Shown here one piece after another: positions 44,551 to 53,511 of a stretch of DNA of 64,000 bases (within the stretch, counting starts at the first letter, position 1; every line of letters begins with the position of its first letter). This DNA is from Butyrivibrio hungatei (lineage in GTDB: Bacteria; Bacillota; Clostridia; Lachnospirales; Lachnospiraceae), in contig NZ_FMUR01000003.1 of NCBI RefSeq assembly GCF_900101605.1, positions 201,213 to 265,212 of the forward strand. Reading direction: 5' to 3'. A program made the translations under genes and the position numbers. The notes beneath the pieces are model-generated. The model was not told the DNA's origin. It searched no databases and saw nothing but the letters and a program-made list of their open reading frames with translations.

Positions 44551-45042
44551 TTATACTGCTGTAATTTTAATGAACTGTGCTTCAAAGTCATTGCTTCCGG
44601 GAATCAAAAGTCCCGCATTCATCAGCACATCTCCGTCATAAACTTTTCCGTTTACATCATATTTCATATCAGAGTCAAGACCTTCAAGTCTAAGCAATCT
44701 GCTTCTTGAAAATGCCTTTGACAATACCTGCATATATATCATAAAAGCTTCTTTTTTATCTTCGGAAACTATCATATATGCATCATATTCTTTATTTTCT
44801 CTGTATGACGCTATCCTGTAATACTCTCCGTCAAGGATCAGTCTTCTTATGCTTTTGTATCTGGCAATCTGCTTTGGGATCTGCTTTAGTTCATCTTCTG
44901 AAAGTTTGGTTACATCAAGCTCGTATCCGAAAGTTCCAAACATGGCCGCCACAGCTCTCGACTCAAAAGAAACTTCTCTTCCAGAAATATCATTGGGGCT
45001 TTTTGCAACATGCGATCCTATCGCTGATATCGGATAAAGCAT
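44551..45042 (-). CDS. GH36 alpha-galactosidase, C-terminal fragment after frameshift
   Basis: 163 residues continuing the GH36 protein in another frame: the end of the barrel (MLYPISAIGSHVAKSPND, MFGTFGYELDVTKLSEDE) and the C-terminal beta-sandwich (RLLRLEGLDSDMKYDV). Its ATG at 45042 is preceded at 7 bases by AGGAGG, formed by the codons of the conserved motif itself. Independent re-initiation and assembly as two chains is therefore conceivable, as is a -1 shift giving the full protein. A single lost G is the simplest explanation. Confidence 0.75.
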   Translation of the reverse strand: MLYPISAIGSHVAKSPNDISGREVSFESRAVAAMFGTFGYELDVTKLSEDELKQIPKQIARYKSIRRLILDGEYYRIASYRENKEYDAYMIVSEDKKEAFMIYMQVLSKAFSRSRLLRLEGLDSDMKYDVNGKVYDGDVLMNAGLLIPGSNDFEAQFIKITAV

Positions 45043-46721
45043 TGCAGTACCTCCTGAATCGAAAGACGCTCAACAGGATCCATATCATCCGAGCACCATA
45101 TCTGAGGACTGTAATACAGCATTCCCGCATCAAACCTGGCTCCACCCGAAGAACAGTTCTCAATAAGAACATATGGAAATTCCTTGGTTATCTTTTCCTG
45201 AATCTCATATACACCAAGGACGTGTCTGTGCCAAATCTCCCCCTGCCTGTCGGAAGGAAGATACTCAGAACCGACATCGGAAAGAGACCTGTTCATATCC
45301 CACTTAATATATACAACAGGAACTTCACGCAGTATTTTGGCCATACTTTCATAGATATAGTTTCTCACTTCAGGATTGGAATAATCCAAAACCCACTGAT
45401 CACGCGCTCGCGCAGGTATTCTTCCCACTTGATGTAATATCCAGCCCGGATGTTTTTTATAAAGGTCCGTATCTTCACAGACCATTTCAGGCTCGAACCA
45501 AAGTCCGAACTTCATATCTATCTTTTTTAGCTCATCGGTCAGCCCTTTTAAACCGCCTTCCAGCTTATCTTCATTGACATACCAGTCTCCGAGCCCGCCG
45601 CTTGGCTGATTTCTGTTATATCCAAACCAGCCATCGTCAAGAACCTGAAGTTCTATTCCGCACTGCCTTGCCGTCTTTGCAATATCAAGAAGCTTGTCCT
45701 TATCAAAATCAAAATATGTTGCTTCCCAGTTATTGATAAGTATAGGTCTTTCCTTGCTCACCCAGTCTTGTCTTATCAGATGTTTCCTAAAAAGCTTATG
45801 ATAATCTCTTGTCATCTTTCCAAGGCCGCAGGATGAATAAACGAGAGCCGCCTCAGGCGTTTGAAAAGAGTCTCCCGGTTCAAGCTTCCATGAGAATGTC
45901 TCTGGATTTATTCCAATGACCATCCTTATCTGGTCGTGAGCATTTTTCTTTATCTTTGCCATAAAATTGCCGGAGTAAATGAGCTGAGAAGCGTAGACTT
46001 CTCCGCTTTTCCGGTCGGTATTTTTTGAAACGACAGCCATAAAAGGCATGGAATCATGACCTTCTTCGCCTCTTGTCGACTCCGCTATTACAGCCGCATG
46101 ATTAAGAGCCGTCCTTTCAATTATGTGCTCTCTCGCCCACGCGCCGCACTGCGTTATAACTTCGCAGTCTCTCATCTCAAAGTCAAGGCATGAAGACAAG
46201 GCTCTTTCTATACATAGTATTTTCGAGCCTCTGTTCTCAATAATTGCAGAACGTATTACGGCATCACAATCATCAAATACGGTAAAAGACAAAGATACAA
46301 CCAGACCGTAAATTTCATCCTCAAGCCTTATCACAAGCGTATCTGCATTGTCTCCAAAGCATGTAGGAAGTCCCGCAACCTTTGCTTTCCCTTTTACAAT
46401 CTCATACCCCTTGTATGACAGGTCACATCCTATCTGTCCCGCATCGCTCTTTACAGAAATGCAGCACTCCCTGAAATCACCGATCCCACCGCAAGGATAC
46501 TCAAGCTGTATTGCATCCATGAATCCAAGCTGCTCCGCAGGTCTAATTGACGGAGGGACTATTTCTTCAGGTCTTAATAGATACGAAAGCTCGCCGCTTC
46601 TTATCTTTTTGCCGTAATAGATATGTGAAAGATACTTCCCATCCACTACTCCAAGAACATATGATGTATTTTCCGTATCAAGTTTCCATATTTGCTCACT
46701 GTCGTTATATACTATCGCCAT
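45018..46721 (-). CDS. GH36 alpha-galactosidase, N-terminal and catalytic part (frameshifted)
   Basis: 567 residues. N-terminal beta-sandwich, then a TIM barrel with the nucleophile Asp in YIKWDMNRS, acid/base Asp in WCSDDMDPVERL, and the upstream motifs LINNWEATYFDFD and LDDGWFG. Family members continue with an (Q/E)GTxxLYP-like block. Here the reading frame leaves it at 45050-45051 (GAG GTA CTG instead of GAG GGT ACT), adds about 9 unrelated residues and stops. The rest of the enzyme is encoded in the -1 frame. No signal peptide, so it would remove galactose from imported galactomanno-oligosaccharides inside the cell. GGAGG precedes the ATG. Confidence 0.88.
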   Translation of the reverse strand: MAIVYNDSEQIWKLDTENTSYVLGVVDGKYLSHIYYGKKIRSGELSYLLRPEEIVPPSIRPAEQLGFMDAIQLEYPCGGIGDFRECCISVKSDAGQIGCDLSYKGYEIVKGKAKVAGLPTCFGDNADTLVIRLEDEIYGLVVSLSFTVFDDCDAVIRSAIIENRGSKILCIERALSSCLDFEMRDCEVITQCGAWAREHIIERTALNHAAVIAESTRGEEGHDSMPFMAVVSKNTDRKSGEVYASQLIYSGNFMAKIKKNAHDQIRMVIGINPETFSWKLEPGDSFQTPEAALVYSSCGLGKMTRDYHKLFRKHLIRQDWVSKERPILINNWEATYFDFDKDKLLDIAKTARQCGIELQVLDDGWFGYNRNQPSGGLGDWYVNEDKLEGGLKGLTDELKKIDMKFGLWFEPEMVCEDTDLYKKHPGWILHQVGRIPARARDQWVLDYSNPEVRNYIYESMAKILREVPVVYIKWDMNRSLSDVGSEYLPSDRQGEIWHRHVLGVYEIQEKITKEFPYVLIENCSSGGARFDAGMLYYSPQIWCSDDMDPVERLSIQEVLQCFIRYQR

Positions 46722-46764
46722 CTTTCCTCCAATCTCCTTAACCCGCTGTTGCTCACGCTTTGCT

Positions 46765-47847
46765 TTAAGATACTATTAATGATAACAGGTAAAAACTGTT
46801 TTTGTCTTCTTCCGAGGCACTTACTATTTCTATATCCAATGTGTGATCTTTTCTTTCGCTTTCATTTAGCACCTGCTGCAAATAAAGGCAATCGCCCCAG
46901 TCTTCATCAAAATTCGAATCAAGTACAACAGCTTTTTCCCTGCATCCGTCCAAAATCGCCAGCGCAACGGGAGCAGGTCTGTTTATTGTCTTTCTGTACT
47001 GAATGGCAACCGTCCTTACGCCGCTAAGTTCAAAGTGAATTGAATCACCTGTTTTGGTAGCTATCCAGCCATTTTTAAAGAAGTCAAGATGTCCTTCTTT
47101 TTCTCTCGCATCGGCTCTAAAGCCCGATAATACCGGACTTCCGGTTTCGATGGTATATCTTATAGAATCTTCAAAGCGATTTGCTGTAACAGGTTCTTTT
47201 TCCTGCTCTTCTTGGCAATCAGATACGTCCATACCGCATATTTCATTGATCCTATCCGTTATCTCTTTTGCCAGAAGTTCGTGCCCCAGATCATTTGGAT
47301 GCAATCCGTCAGGTGTAATATCATTTCTATTATATCTTCCTTCAAGCATCCTCTTATATATCGTATCTTTAATGCTCACGTTGGGAATTCCGTAGTGCTT
47401 TCCGACTTCTAAATGTATATCCTCCGCAGTTCTGCCATCGTCATAGTACACATTGTTAAGAAGCAGCATTGCAGGCTCTGTATCCGAGTACCATATTCGT
47501 CTTATCAGTCCCTCGTATGTCTCTTTGAAAAGATCTGTCGGATCATCATTCACTGAAAAGTCTACTATCACAAAGTCAGGTCTGTACATAAGCAGATCCT
47601 TATAAACTCTGGACACTCCAAAATATGAGGAGGTTCCGCCTATTCCGGAATTCAAATAGTGAAACTTTGCATTCGGAAACTCTTTTTCAAACCAATCAAA
47701 AACTCTATGTGCATAGCACAGCTTAGGCTCAGAAGACAAAGATCCTTGAGTTATCGAACCTCCAAAGAAGCCAAGTACAAGTTCTTCACCCGCTTTGGCC
47801 TTATCAATCAGTTTTTTTATCCGCTTTATTCCTTCTACTTCATTCAT
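46765..47847 (-). CDS. CE17-like SGNH acetylesterase with C-terminal carbohydrate-binding-type domain
   Basis: 360 residues, no signal peptide. An SGNH domain comes first (Ser block LGFFGGSITQG, Gly in LNSGIGGTSSYFG, Asn in VDFSVNDDPT, catalytic Asp/His in PDGLHPNDLGHEL). A beta-rich domain of about 130 residues follows (SIHFELSGVRTVAIQYRK), as in family CE17 enzymes, where this second domain helps bind the mannose chain. Known CE17 members remove acetyl groups from mannan oligosaccharides together with a CE2 enzyme. It overlaps the GH26 gene by 4 bases. Confidence 0.85.
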   Translation of the reverse strand: MNEVEGIKRIKKLIDKAKAGEELVLGFFGGSITQGSLSSEPKLCYAHRVFDWFEKEFPNAKFHYLNSGIGGTSSYFGVSRVYKDLLMYRPDFVIVDFSVNDDPTDLFKETYEGLIRRIWYSDTEPAMLLLNNVYYDDGRTAEDIHLEVGKHYGIPNVSIKDTIYKRMLEGRYNRNDITPDGLHPNDLGHELLAKEITDRINEICGMDVSDCQEEQEKEPVTANRFEDSIRYTIETGSPVLSGFRADAREKEGHLDFFKNGWIATKTGDSIHFELSGVRTVAIQYRKTINRPAPVALAILDGCREKAVVLDSNFDEDWGDCLYLQQVLNESERKDHTLDIEIVSASEEDKNSFYLLSLIVS

Positions 47848-48827
47848 ATCTTTTTAACCTCATATAGTTTGGGGAGATTATCTTTTGTTACAACATTCGG
47901 GCTGTTATATACATCTTTCAAAAATTCAAATGTGTTATATTCTTCTGTTCTGCAAAAATCCAGAGACCATGTCATAAAGCTCGCCCATCCTATATGCTCA
48001 CCGTGGACAGCCTCGGGATCCGGAAGCACACCGACTTCCGCCAGAATCATAGGCTTTTTCATCTCGGTTATTTCTTTAAGCGCATTATACTGCTCGGAAT
48101 ATGCCGTATGAACATGTTTATCGGTATAAAGGTCGACCGATATCACATCTACAACGTCGTCACCGGGATAGAACTCCTTAATATGCGAATTCCACACCCA
48201 GATAAGATTGTTAAGATGATGCACGCCCACAAAGCGCTCATACATTATTCTGTACAACTTTTTGACAGGCTCGGCTCCTTTCGCGCCCCACCAGAACCAT
48301 GTTCCGTCACTTTCATGGAACGGTCTCCACAAAATAGGGATCTCTTTTTCGCAAAAAGGCCTCAGTATCCCGGCCATTACGTCAAGATCCGAGATCATCG
48401 CATTATATTCAGCAGTGCCCTCAGTTGCAGCTTTTTCAGGGTCAAAAGAAGTATTCTCCGTATAAAAAGCCTTTGACCTACCGTAAAGAGGTGAGAACCA
48501 GTGCCATGTGAATGTGATAAGCCCTTGTTCCTCAGCCCATTCCCAGGCTTTCTTAAGCGTTCCGTTGTTGTGAACGATCTCATCCATACACTCATCATCT
48601 GTATCGAGATAGTTGATATTCGGTGAATAAGACAAAAGTTCAAAGCCCAAAAGCGCCGGCCTCTTTCCCGTCTTTTCCTCTATCAGCTTAAGCTCTTCCT
48701 GCTCCATCGTCTGCGTATGCTGTCCTGTGATCATCTTTTCATATGTGATCTCGGCCAGATATTTAAGCACATTTCTTGCTCCCTGCTGCATATTCGCGTT
48801 ACTCGGTTCATAAATCTTGTCACTCAT
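47844..48827 (-). CDS. GH26 beta-mannanase, cytoplasmic
   Basis: About 327 residues. TIM barrel with acid/base Glu in ILWRPFHESDGTWFWWG and nucleophile Glu in MILAEVGVLP. TGQHTQT and FTWHWFSPLYG mark other active-site loops. No signal peptide: the ATG at 48827 follows GGAGG and the N-terminus is polar. GH26 enzymes are mostly secreted endo-mannanases, so this one probably trims imported oligosaccharides, possibly releasing mannobiose for the epimerase. It has no carbohydrate-binding module. Confidence 0.9.
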   Translation of the reverse strand: MSDKIYEPSNANMQQGARNVLKYLAEITYEKMITGQHTQTMEQEELKLIEEKTGKRPALLGFELLSYSPNINYLDTDDECMDEIVHNNGTLKKAWEWAEEQGLITFTWHWFSPLYGRSKAFYTENTSFDPEKAATEGTAEYNAMISDLDVMAGILRPFCEKEIPILWRPFHESDGTWFWWGAKGAEPVKKLYRIMYERFVGVHHLNNLIWVWNSHIKEFYPGDDVVDVISVDLYTDKHVHTAYSEQYNALKEITEMKKPMILAEVGVLPDPEAVHGEHIGWASFMTWSLDFCRTEEYNTFEFLKDVYNSPNVVTKDNLPKLYEVKKI

Positions 48828-48883
48828 ACAATTCCTCCGGTAAAAATTCATTTAAGGTCATTTCGTGGTAAGTCTTTTTTCAC

Positions 48884-51349
48884 TCAGTGAATATCAGCAA
48901 CACTTCTGACCGTAAGATTATTGGCATCTCCCCTTATGATCCTGACAACCTTTACTCCGGGATTCATGTCAAAAAAGTTGTCTGAGAGTACCAGATCGTC
49001 ATTCTCATTTCTAATTTCTATATTTTTGGCAAAAGCCTTTGCGCTTATTTCTATCTCATTTTCCGAGATCATTCTTACTGTGAGCCCCGGATCTTCAAAA
49101 CGGAAATATTTCGCCGGCACAAAAAGAGCTGTGCCTTCCGACACCATCTCGCCCTTTTCTATGGCCTTAAAGGACACATAACAGGAATATATGTCGATTT
49201 CGGGGAAGCTTTGCTCAGTCACCCACTTTGAAGAAAACGGAGAAACAGTTACATCGACGGTACCCGAAGTTTCGATTTCAAGTCCTTTTCCATCAATCTC
49301 TTTTCCGAAAGCATCTCTGAGTTTCCACTCTGCCGTGAGCTTTCTCTCCGTCATGGTCTCATTGGAGATATTAAGCTTTATAGCAGGTACGAACAGACTC
49401 TTCTCGGAATTGATCTCAATCCCTTCAGATACAGTGCTCGTCTCCGCACAGCTAATAAGCACGGGAGCAAAAAATCTCCTGGCATAATAGTGCAGCGCCT
49501 TCCATCTTCCGTAATAGTCAACAGAAGCCCAGCTTATAACAGGCCAGCAGTCATTTAGCTGCCAATACAGAGTCCCCATGCACCTTCCCCTGTTTCTCCT
49601 AAAGTGCTCAACGCCGTATCGTATCGCTTCTCCCGACAGAAGCTGAGATGCATAAATCAAAGTGTCAAAATCCGTAGGATACTTGAAAGTTGCCTGCATG
49701 TACTGCATTATCTTGGAATTGGCAGATTTGTTTCTCTGGTGCTTTTCCATGTTATAGGAAAAAAGATTGTAGTCTTCTTCGCTTGTCATTACCGTTTCCA
49801 GTGTCTTTTTTGACGGAAGAGCCTGGAAGCCAAACTCCGACAGATATCTGAAGAAATACTTTCTGTACTCGGTAAAAGGTTTTCCGTCATGCCATACCTG
49901 CCAGAAATGAACATCTCCGCGGTCAAAGTCGTTGGGATTGTCAAAAGATCCTCCCGACGACGGACTGGATGGCCAGTATACCGCATCAGGTGCATATTCT
50001 TTTACCCACTTAGGAAAAAGATATTCATACATCTTGATATAATCAGCCTTTTGCTTATGAGTCTTAACCCACACTCCGTTTTTTACAAACATCTCCATCT
50101 CATTATTGCCGCAAATGAGAGCAAGACAGGCATGATCCGCTATTCGTCTTAAATTGTCTTTTATTTCAAGCCTGATATTCTCTTCAAATTCCTCGGTAAG
50201 GTCATAGACACCGCAGGCAAACATCATATCCTGCCATACCATGATCCCAAGCTCATCGCAGATATCATAGAAAGCATCATCCGGAAAAAAGCCGCCGCCC
50301 CAAACCCTGATGGAATTAAAGTTGGCCATTTTACAATCTTCAAGTAGTTTCCTTGTTCTTTCGGGCGTCATTCTTGTCAGATAGTTATCTTCCGGTATAT
50401 AGTCTGCGCCAAATGCAAATACATCAAAGCCGTTTATGCAATGCGAGAAACTCTCTCCCCACTCATCTTTCTTTTTGGTTATGGTAAGGGTTCTCAGGCC
50501 GATTCTTTTTGTCAGAGAATCAAGCTCCGTATTTCCAAGTTTTAATTTTATATCCAGGTTATAAAGATTTTGTTCTCCGAATCCGGACGGCCACCAGAGC
50601 AAAGGATCTTCGACCACGATTTCATCGCCTGATCTGTAATCTTCATACTTAAGCTCTTTTCCCTGCGGATCTGTAAGAATCACATCACAGGAAATGCCTT
50701 TATCATCACCGTAAACTTCTCTGTCAATAAAAATACGTAGCCCGGCTTTACCGCCCGAGTGTCTCTGATGAACCCTGACATTCTCTATACGTGCAGTATT
50801 TATTCCAAGAATATATACAGGTCTGAAAAGTCCCGCATCAGGGATTCTCGGGCCCCAGTCCCAGCCGAACATGTAGTGGGCCTTTCTTATGTGAACAAAG
50901 CCCTCCATGGCATCTTCCGTTCCGTCGCACTCACTTTTTCCGTATGCATCCTTTATATATTTAAGAGGTGAGTGGATGCAGACCTTTAATTCATTATCCT
51001 TTTCCTTTAATAAATCTGTGATATCAATCCTGTATGTCCTGTGCATGTTGCAGGCACATAGGATTTTGCTTCCGTTTAGATACACCTCCCCAACGGTATC
51101 GATTCCTTCGAATACAAGCTCTTTTTTCAAAGATGACATGAGAGCATGACCGGCATCGAACTTAGCTTCGTATTCAAACTCCTCTTCCATCATTTTCAGG
51201 GCAAATTTCTCATTGTCTGCCACAAACGGATTCGGAATTACTCCGTTATTCTGAAGTGTATAGAGAACGCTCCCAGGAACCTCTGTCCTGTACTTACTGC
51301 CATCGGATACCCTTTTCAGTATCCAGTTATTTATTGCAAATTTTTCCAT
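48884..51349 (-). CDS. GH2 beta-mannosidase
   Basis: 821 residues. Sugar-binding jelly roll (FEGIDTVGEVYLNG, MFGWDWGPRIPDAG), immunoglobulin-like domain, TIM barrel with acid/base Glu in LICGNNEMEMF and nucleophile Glu in YLSEFGFQALPS, then C-terminal beta domains. The GWDWGPR block is characteristic of beta-mannosidases within GH2. It removes terminal mannose from short mannosides in the cytoplasm, feeding the ROK kinase encoded just upstream. The ATG has only a weak AGGAG-poor context (TTGGAG-free leader, ACAATAG before it), so translation may depend on the upstream gene 37 bases away. Confidence 0.92.
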   Translation of the reverse strand: MEKFAINNWILKRVSDGSKYRTEVPGSVLYTLQNNGVIPNPFVADNEKFALKMMEEEFEYEAKFDAGHALMSSLKKELVFEGIDTVGEVYLNGSKILCACNMHRTYRIDITDLLKEKDNELKVCIHSPLKYIKDAYGKSECDGTEDAMEGFVHIRKAHYMFGWDWGPRIPDAGLFRPVYILGINTARIENVRVHQRHSGGKAGLRIFIDREVYGDDKGISCDVILTDPQGKELKYEDYRSGDEIVVEDPLLWWPSGFGEQNLYNLDIKLKLGNTELDSLTKRIGLRTLTITKKKDEWGESFSHCINGFDVFAFGADYIPEDNYLTRMTPERTRKLLEDCKMANFNSIRVWGGGFFPDDAFYDICDELGIMVWQDMMFACGVYDLTEEFEENIRLEIKDNLRRIADHACLALICGNNEMEMFVKNGVWVKTHKQKADYIKMYEYLFPKWVKEYAPDAVYWPSSPSSGGSFDNPNDFDRGDVHFWQVWHDGKPFTEYRKYFFRYLSEFGFQALPSKKTLETVMTSEEDYNLFSYNMEKHQRNKSANSKIMQYMQATFKYPTDFDTLIYASQLLSGEAIRYGVEHFRRNRGRCMGTLYWQLNDCWPVISWASVDYYGRWKALHYYARRFFAPVLISCAETSTVSEGIEINSEKSLFVPAIKLNISNETMTERKLTAEWKLRDAFGKEIDGKGLEIETSGTVDVTVSPFSSKWVTEQSFPEIDIYSCYVSFKAIEKGEMVSEGTALFVPAKYFRFEDPGLTVRMISENEIEISAKAFAKNIEIRNENDDLVLSDNFFDMNPGVKVVRIIRGDANNLTVRSVADIH

Positions 51350-51386
51350 CTATTGTCTCCGTATTTACTGCATCTCTCATCTAATC

Positions 51387-52244
51387 TTATTTAAGTGATG
51401 CCAAGAACAATGCGCCTTTTATTCCCTGCTGCCCCATAAGTCCCGCAGGTGTTATATAACTTTCAATATTCTGCATCTCTTTTGTATCAACATATCCGTT
51501 CATATAGGAAAGAGTTTTCTCGCGGATCATAGGAAAGAGCTTTTCTATATGCATAACGCCGCCGCCGAGAATGATCCTCTCAGGGCAATAGCAACATATA
51601 TATTGCATCAATGCCTTTCCGATGTAGTCTGCTTCCTGCTCCCAAACGCTCATATCATCGAGCAAAAGCTGCGGCTTCTTGCCATAGTGAGCCTCTATTG
51701 CAGGTCCCGATGCCAGTCCTTCAAAACAGTTCTTATGATACGGACAGATTCCTTCAAAACCGTCTCTTCCGCTCACAGGCAAAAGAATATGTCCCGCCTC
51801 AGGATGAAGCGCTCCATGGAGGAGATTGCCTTCAGCATAAACTCCAACTCCGATCCCGGTGCCTATTGTTATGTAGATTACGTTATTCAGCCCTTTTCCA
51901 TTCCCATATTTGACTTCTCCCAAACATGCCGCGTTGACATCGGTATCTATTGTCACAGGGTAATCTGCCTTGCCAAAAGCTTCCATCCAGGAAAAGCCCA
52001 CCCATTCCAGCTTCGGGCTTTTTCCTATCTTTCCGTAACTTTCCGAGTTCCTATCAAGGCACACAGGGCCGAACGCTCCTATTCCCATGCCTTCAATGTC
52101 ATACTTTCCAAAAAAATCCATAATCTCAGGGATTGTTTCCCTCGGACTTCTCGTTTTTATCTCTGTGGTCTCTACTATATTTGACTTGTCGTCCCCAACA
52201 GCCAATACCATCTTTGTTCCGCCTGCTTCTATAGCGCCATACAT
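51387..52244 (-). CDS. ROK-family sugar kinase (fructokinase/mannokinase type)
   Basis: 285 residues. Phosphate-binding motif AIEAGGTKMVLAVG, catalytic Asp in TIDTDVNAACLGE, TIGTGIGVGV, and the zinc motif beginning at HILLP and including CPYHKNCFEG. This class includes B. subtilis fructokinases, one of them encoded in a glucomannan operon. Here it probably phosphorylates mannose or fructose at C6, matching the manA gene in the locus. GGAGGGG precedes the ATG. First gene of the GH2-GH26-CE17-GH36 operon. Confidence 0.88.
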   Translation of the reverse strand: MYGAIEAGGTKMVLAVGDDKSNIVETTEIKTRSPRETIPEIMDFFGKYDIEGMGIGAFGPVCLDRNSESYGKIGKSPKLEWVGFSWMEAFGKADYPVTIDTDVNAACLGEVKYGNGKGLNNVIYITIGTGIGVGVYAEGNLLHGALHPEAGHILLPVSGRDGFEGICPYHKNCFEGLASGPAIEAHYGKKPQLLLDDMSVWEQEADYIGKALMQYICCYCPERIILGGGVMHIEKLFPMIREKTLSYMNGYVDTKEMQNIESYITPAGLMGQQGIKGALFLASLK

Positions 52245-52302
52245 CTGTATTCCCCTCCGTTATCACTAAAAAGTAAATATGCTACCAAAAACTCCAATCC
52301 GG

Positions 52303-52323
52303 AATTTAATTAAATTAACTTAA
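52303..52323. promoter_or_regulatory. Operator-like word upstream of the hydrolase operon
   Basis: Exact TTAAATTAACTTAA at 52310-52323, about 65 bases upstream of the ROK gene, extended on its left by AATTTAA. The remaining 250-base gap to the next gene is AT-rich with nothing else recognisable. Confidence 0.6.
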
Positions 52324-52496
52324 CTCAATCACAATGCATTTATATTTTACTTAAATATTGCACATATCAATCTATTTTTCAATAGTATTTCCATCTTTTT
52401 CTTTATCTTTTAAATAAGCACATAAAAAACCGCTCTAACAAGTTATTAAGGGCCTGTCAGAACGGTATCTTTTAAATATTCTATTTTTCAAATCAG

Positions 52497-53477
52497 TTAC
52501 TTGGTACTCTCCCTTTCTATGTAAGAAACAGGAAGTATCGTGCGTTTTGGTACAACCTTGCCTTCAGAAGATGAAATGACTAGATCCACTGCCATTTCCG
52601 CCATTTCTTTAATGGGCTGGTGTATTGTCGAGATCGGCGGAGTCGTAAGCCTCGAAAGCAGAACATCATCAAAGCCTATAAGTTTTATATCTTCGGGTAC
52701 TCTTTTGCCCATTTTCCTGCAAACCTGAAGAACCTGCGCCGCGATAAGATCGGAGCTTGCAAAAATTCCGTCTATCTCATTGTCGAGTTTAAGTTCTCCC
52801 GTCAAAAGAGCGTGATACTCAAGGTTGTTATACTGATTCATGCTGGTAGAAACCGCCTTATAGACAACACCGCGCTCTTCGCAGACTTTGGCAAAGCCTT
52901 TCAAACGGTCATCCGCAGGCATGACGCTTTTTGAAACACCGCTTATGATAAGCAGGTGCTTGCAACCGCTTTTGATAAGCGCCTCGGCTGCTAGCATACC
53001 GCCCTGCTCATTGTCACACTCAACTGCTGCCGTTCCGTTCTCAACAAAACGCTCAACAGTGATAAGCGGGATATTACTATTTGCAAATTCGAGCCCCTTA
53101 ACTGTGGAGGAAAAAACTATAACACCGGCAACACGATTACTTGTGCACATATCAAGGTACTCTTTTTCCTTGTGATCTGCGCCCTTGGAATTGGCGAGCA
53201 AGATCTTATACCCTTTCTTGCTTGCCGCATTCTCAATGTTACTTATCATCTCGGAAAAATAAGGATGCCTTATGTGCGGCATAATAACGCCGATCGTATT
53301 CGTCGATTTCTTGGATAGGGATCTGGCTACTTCGTTGGGCTGATAATTGAGTTCTTCCATTGCAGCATATACCTTGGACCTTGTTTTGTCCGAAATATAC
53401 CCTCTGTTGTTCAGAACCCTTGATACAGTTGTAACCGTCAGCCCACATCTGGCTGCGACATCCTTTAATGTAGCCAT
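52497..53477 (-). CDS. LacI-family regulator of the sucrose-phosphorylase operon
   Basis: 326 residues. Helix-turn-helix ATLKDVAARCGLTVTTVSRVLNNRGYIS and the YQPNEVARSL hinge, then a sugar-sensing domain (TIGVIMPHIRHPYFSEMI, AGVIVFSSTVKGLEF, IDGIFASSDLIAAQVL, IKLIGFDDVLLS). The ATG at 53477 follows GGAGGG; an upstream start is not supported. Last gene of the operon. The palindrome over the operon promoter at 58.2 kb is its likely site. Confidence 0.9.
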   Translation of the reverse strand: MATLKDVAARCGLTVTTVSRVLNNRGYISDKTRSKVYAAMEELNYQPNEVARSLSKKSTNTIGVIMPHIRHPYFSEMISNIENAASKKGYKILLANSKGADHKEKEYLDMCTSNRVAGVIVFSSTVKGLEFANSNIPLITVERFVENGTAAVECDNEQGGMLAAEALIKSGCKHLLIISGVSKSVMPADDRLKGFAKVCEERGVVYKAVSTSMNQYNNLEYHALLTGELKLDNEIDGIFASSDLIAAQVLQVCRKMGKRVPEDIKLIGFDDVLLSRLTTPPISTIHQPIKEMAEMAVDLVISSSEGKVVPKRTILPVSYIERESTK

Positions 53478-53511
53478 ATTCCCTCCGATGCCTCTTCCTA
53501 CCACGCACTTC

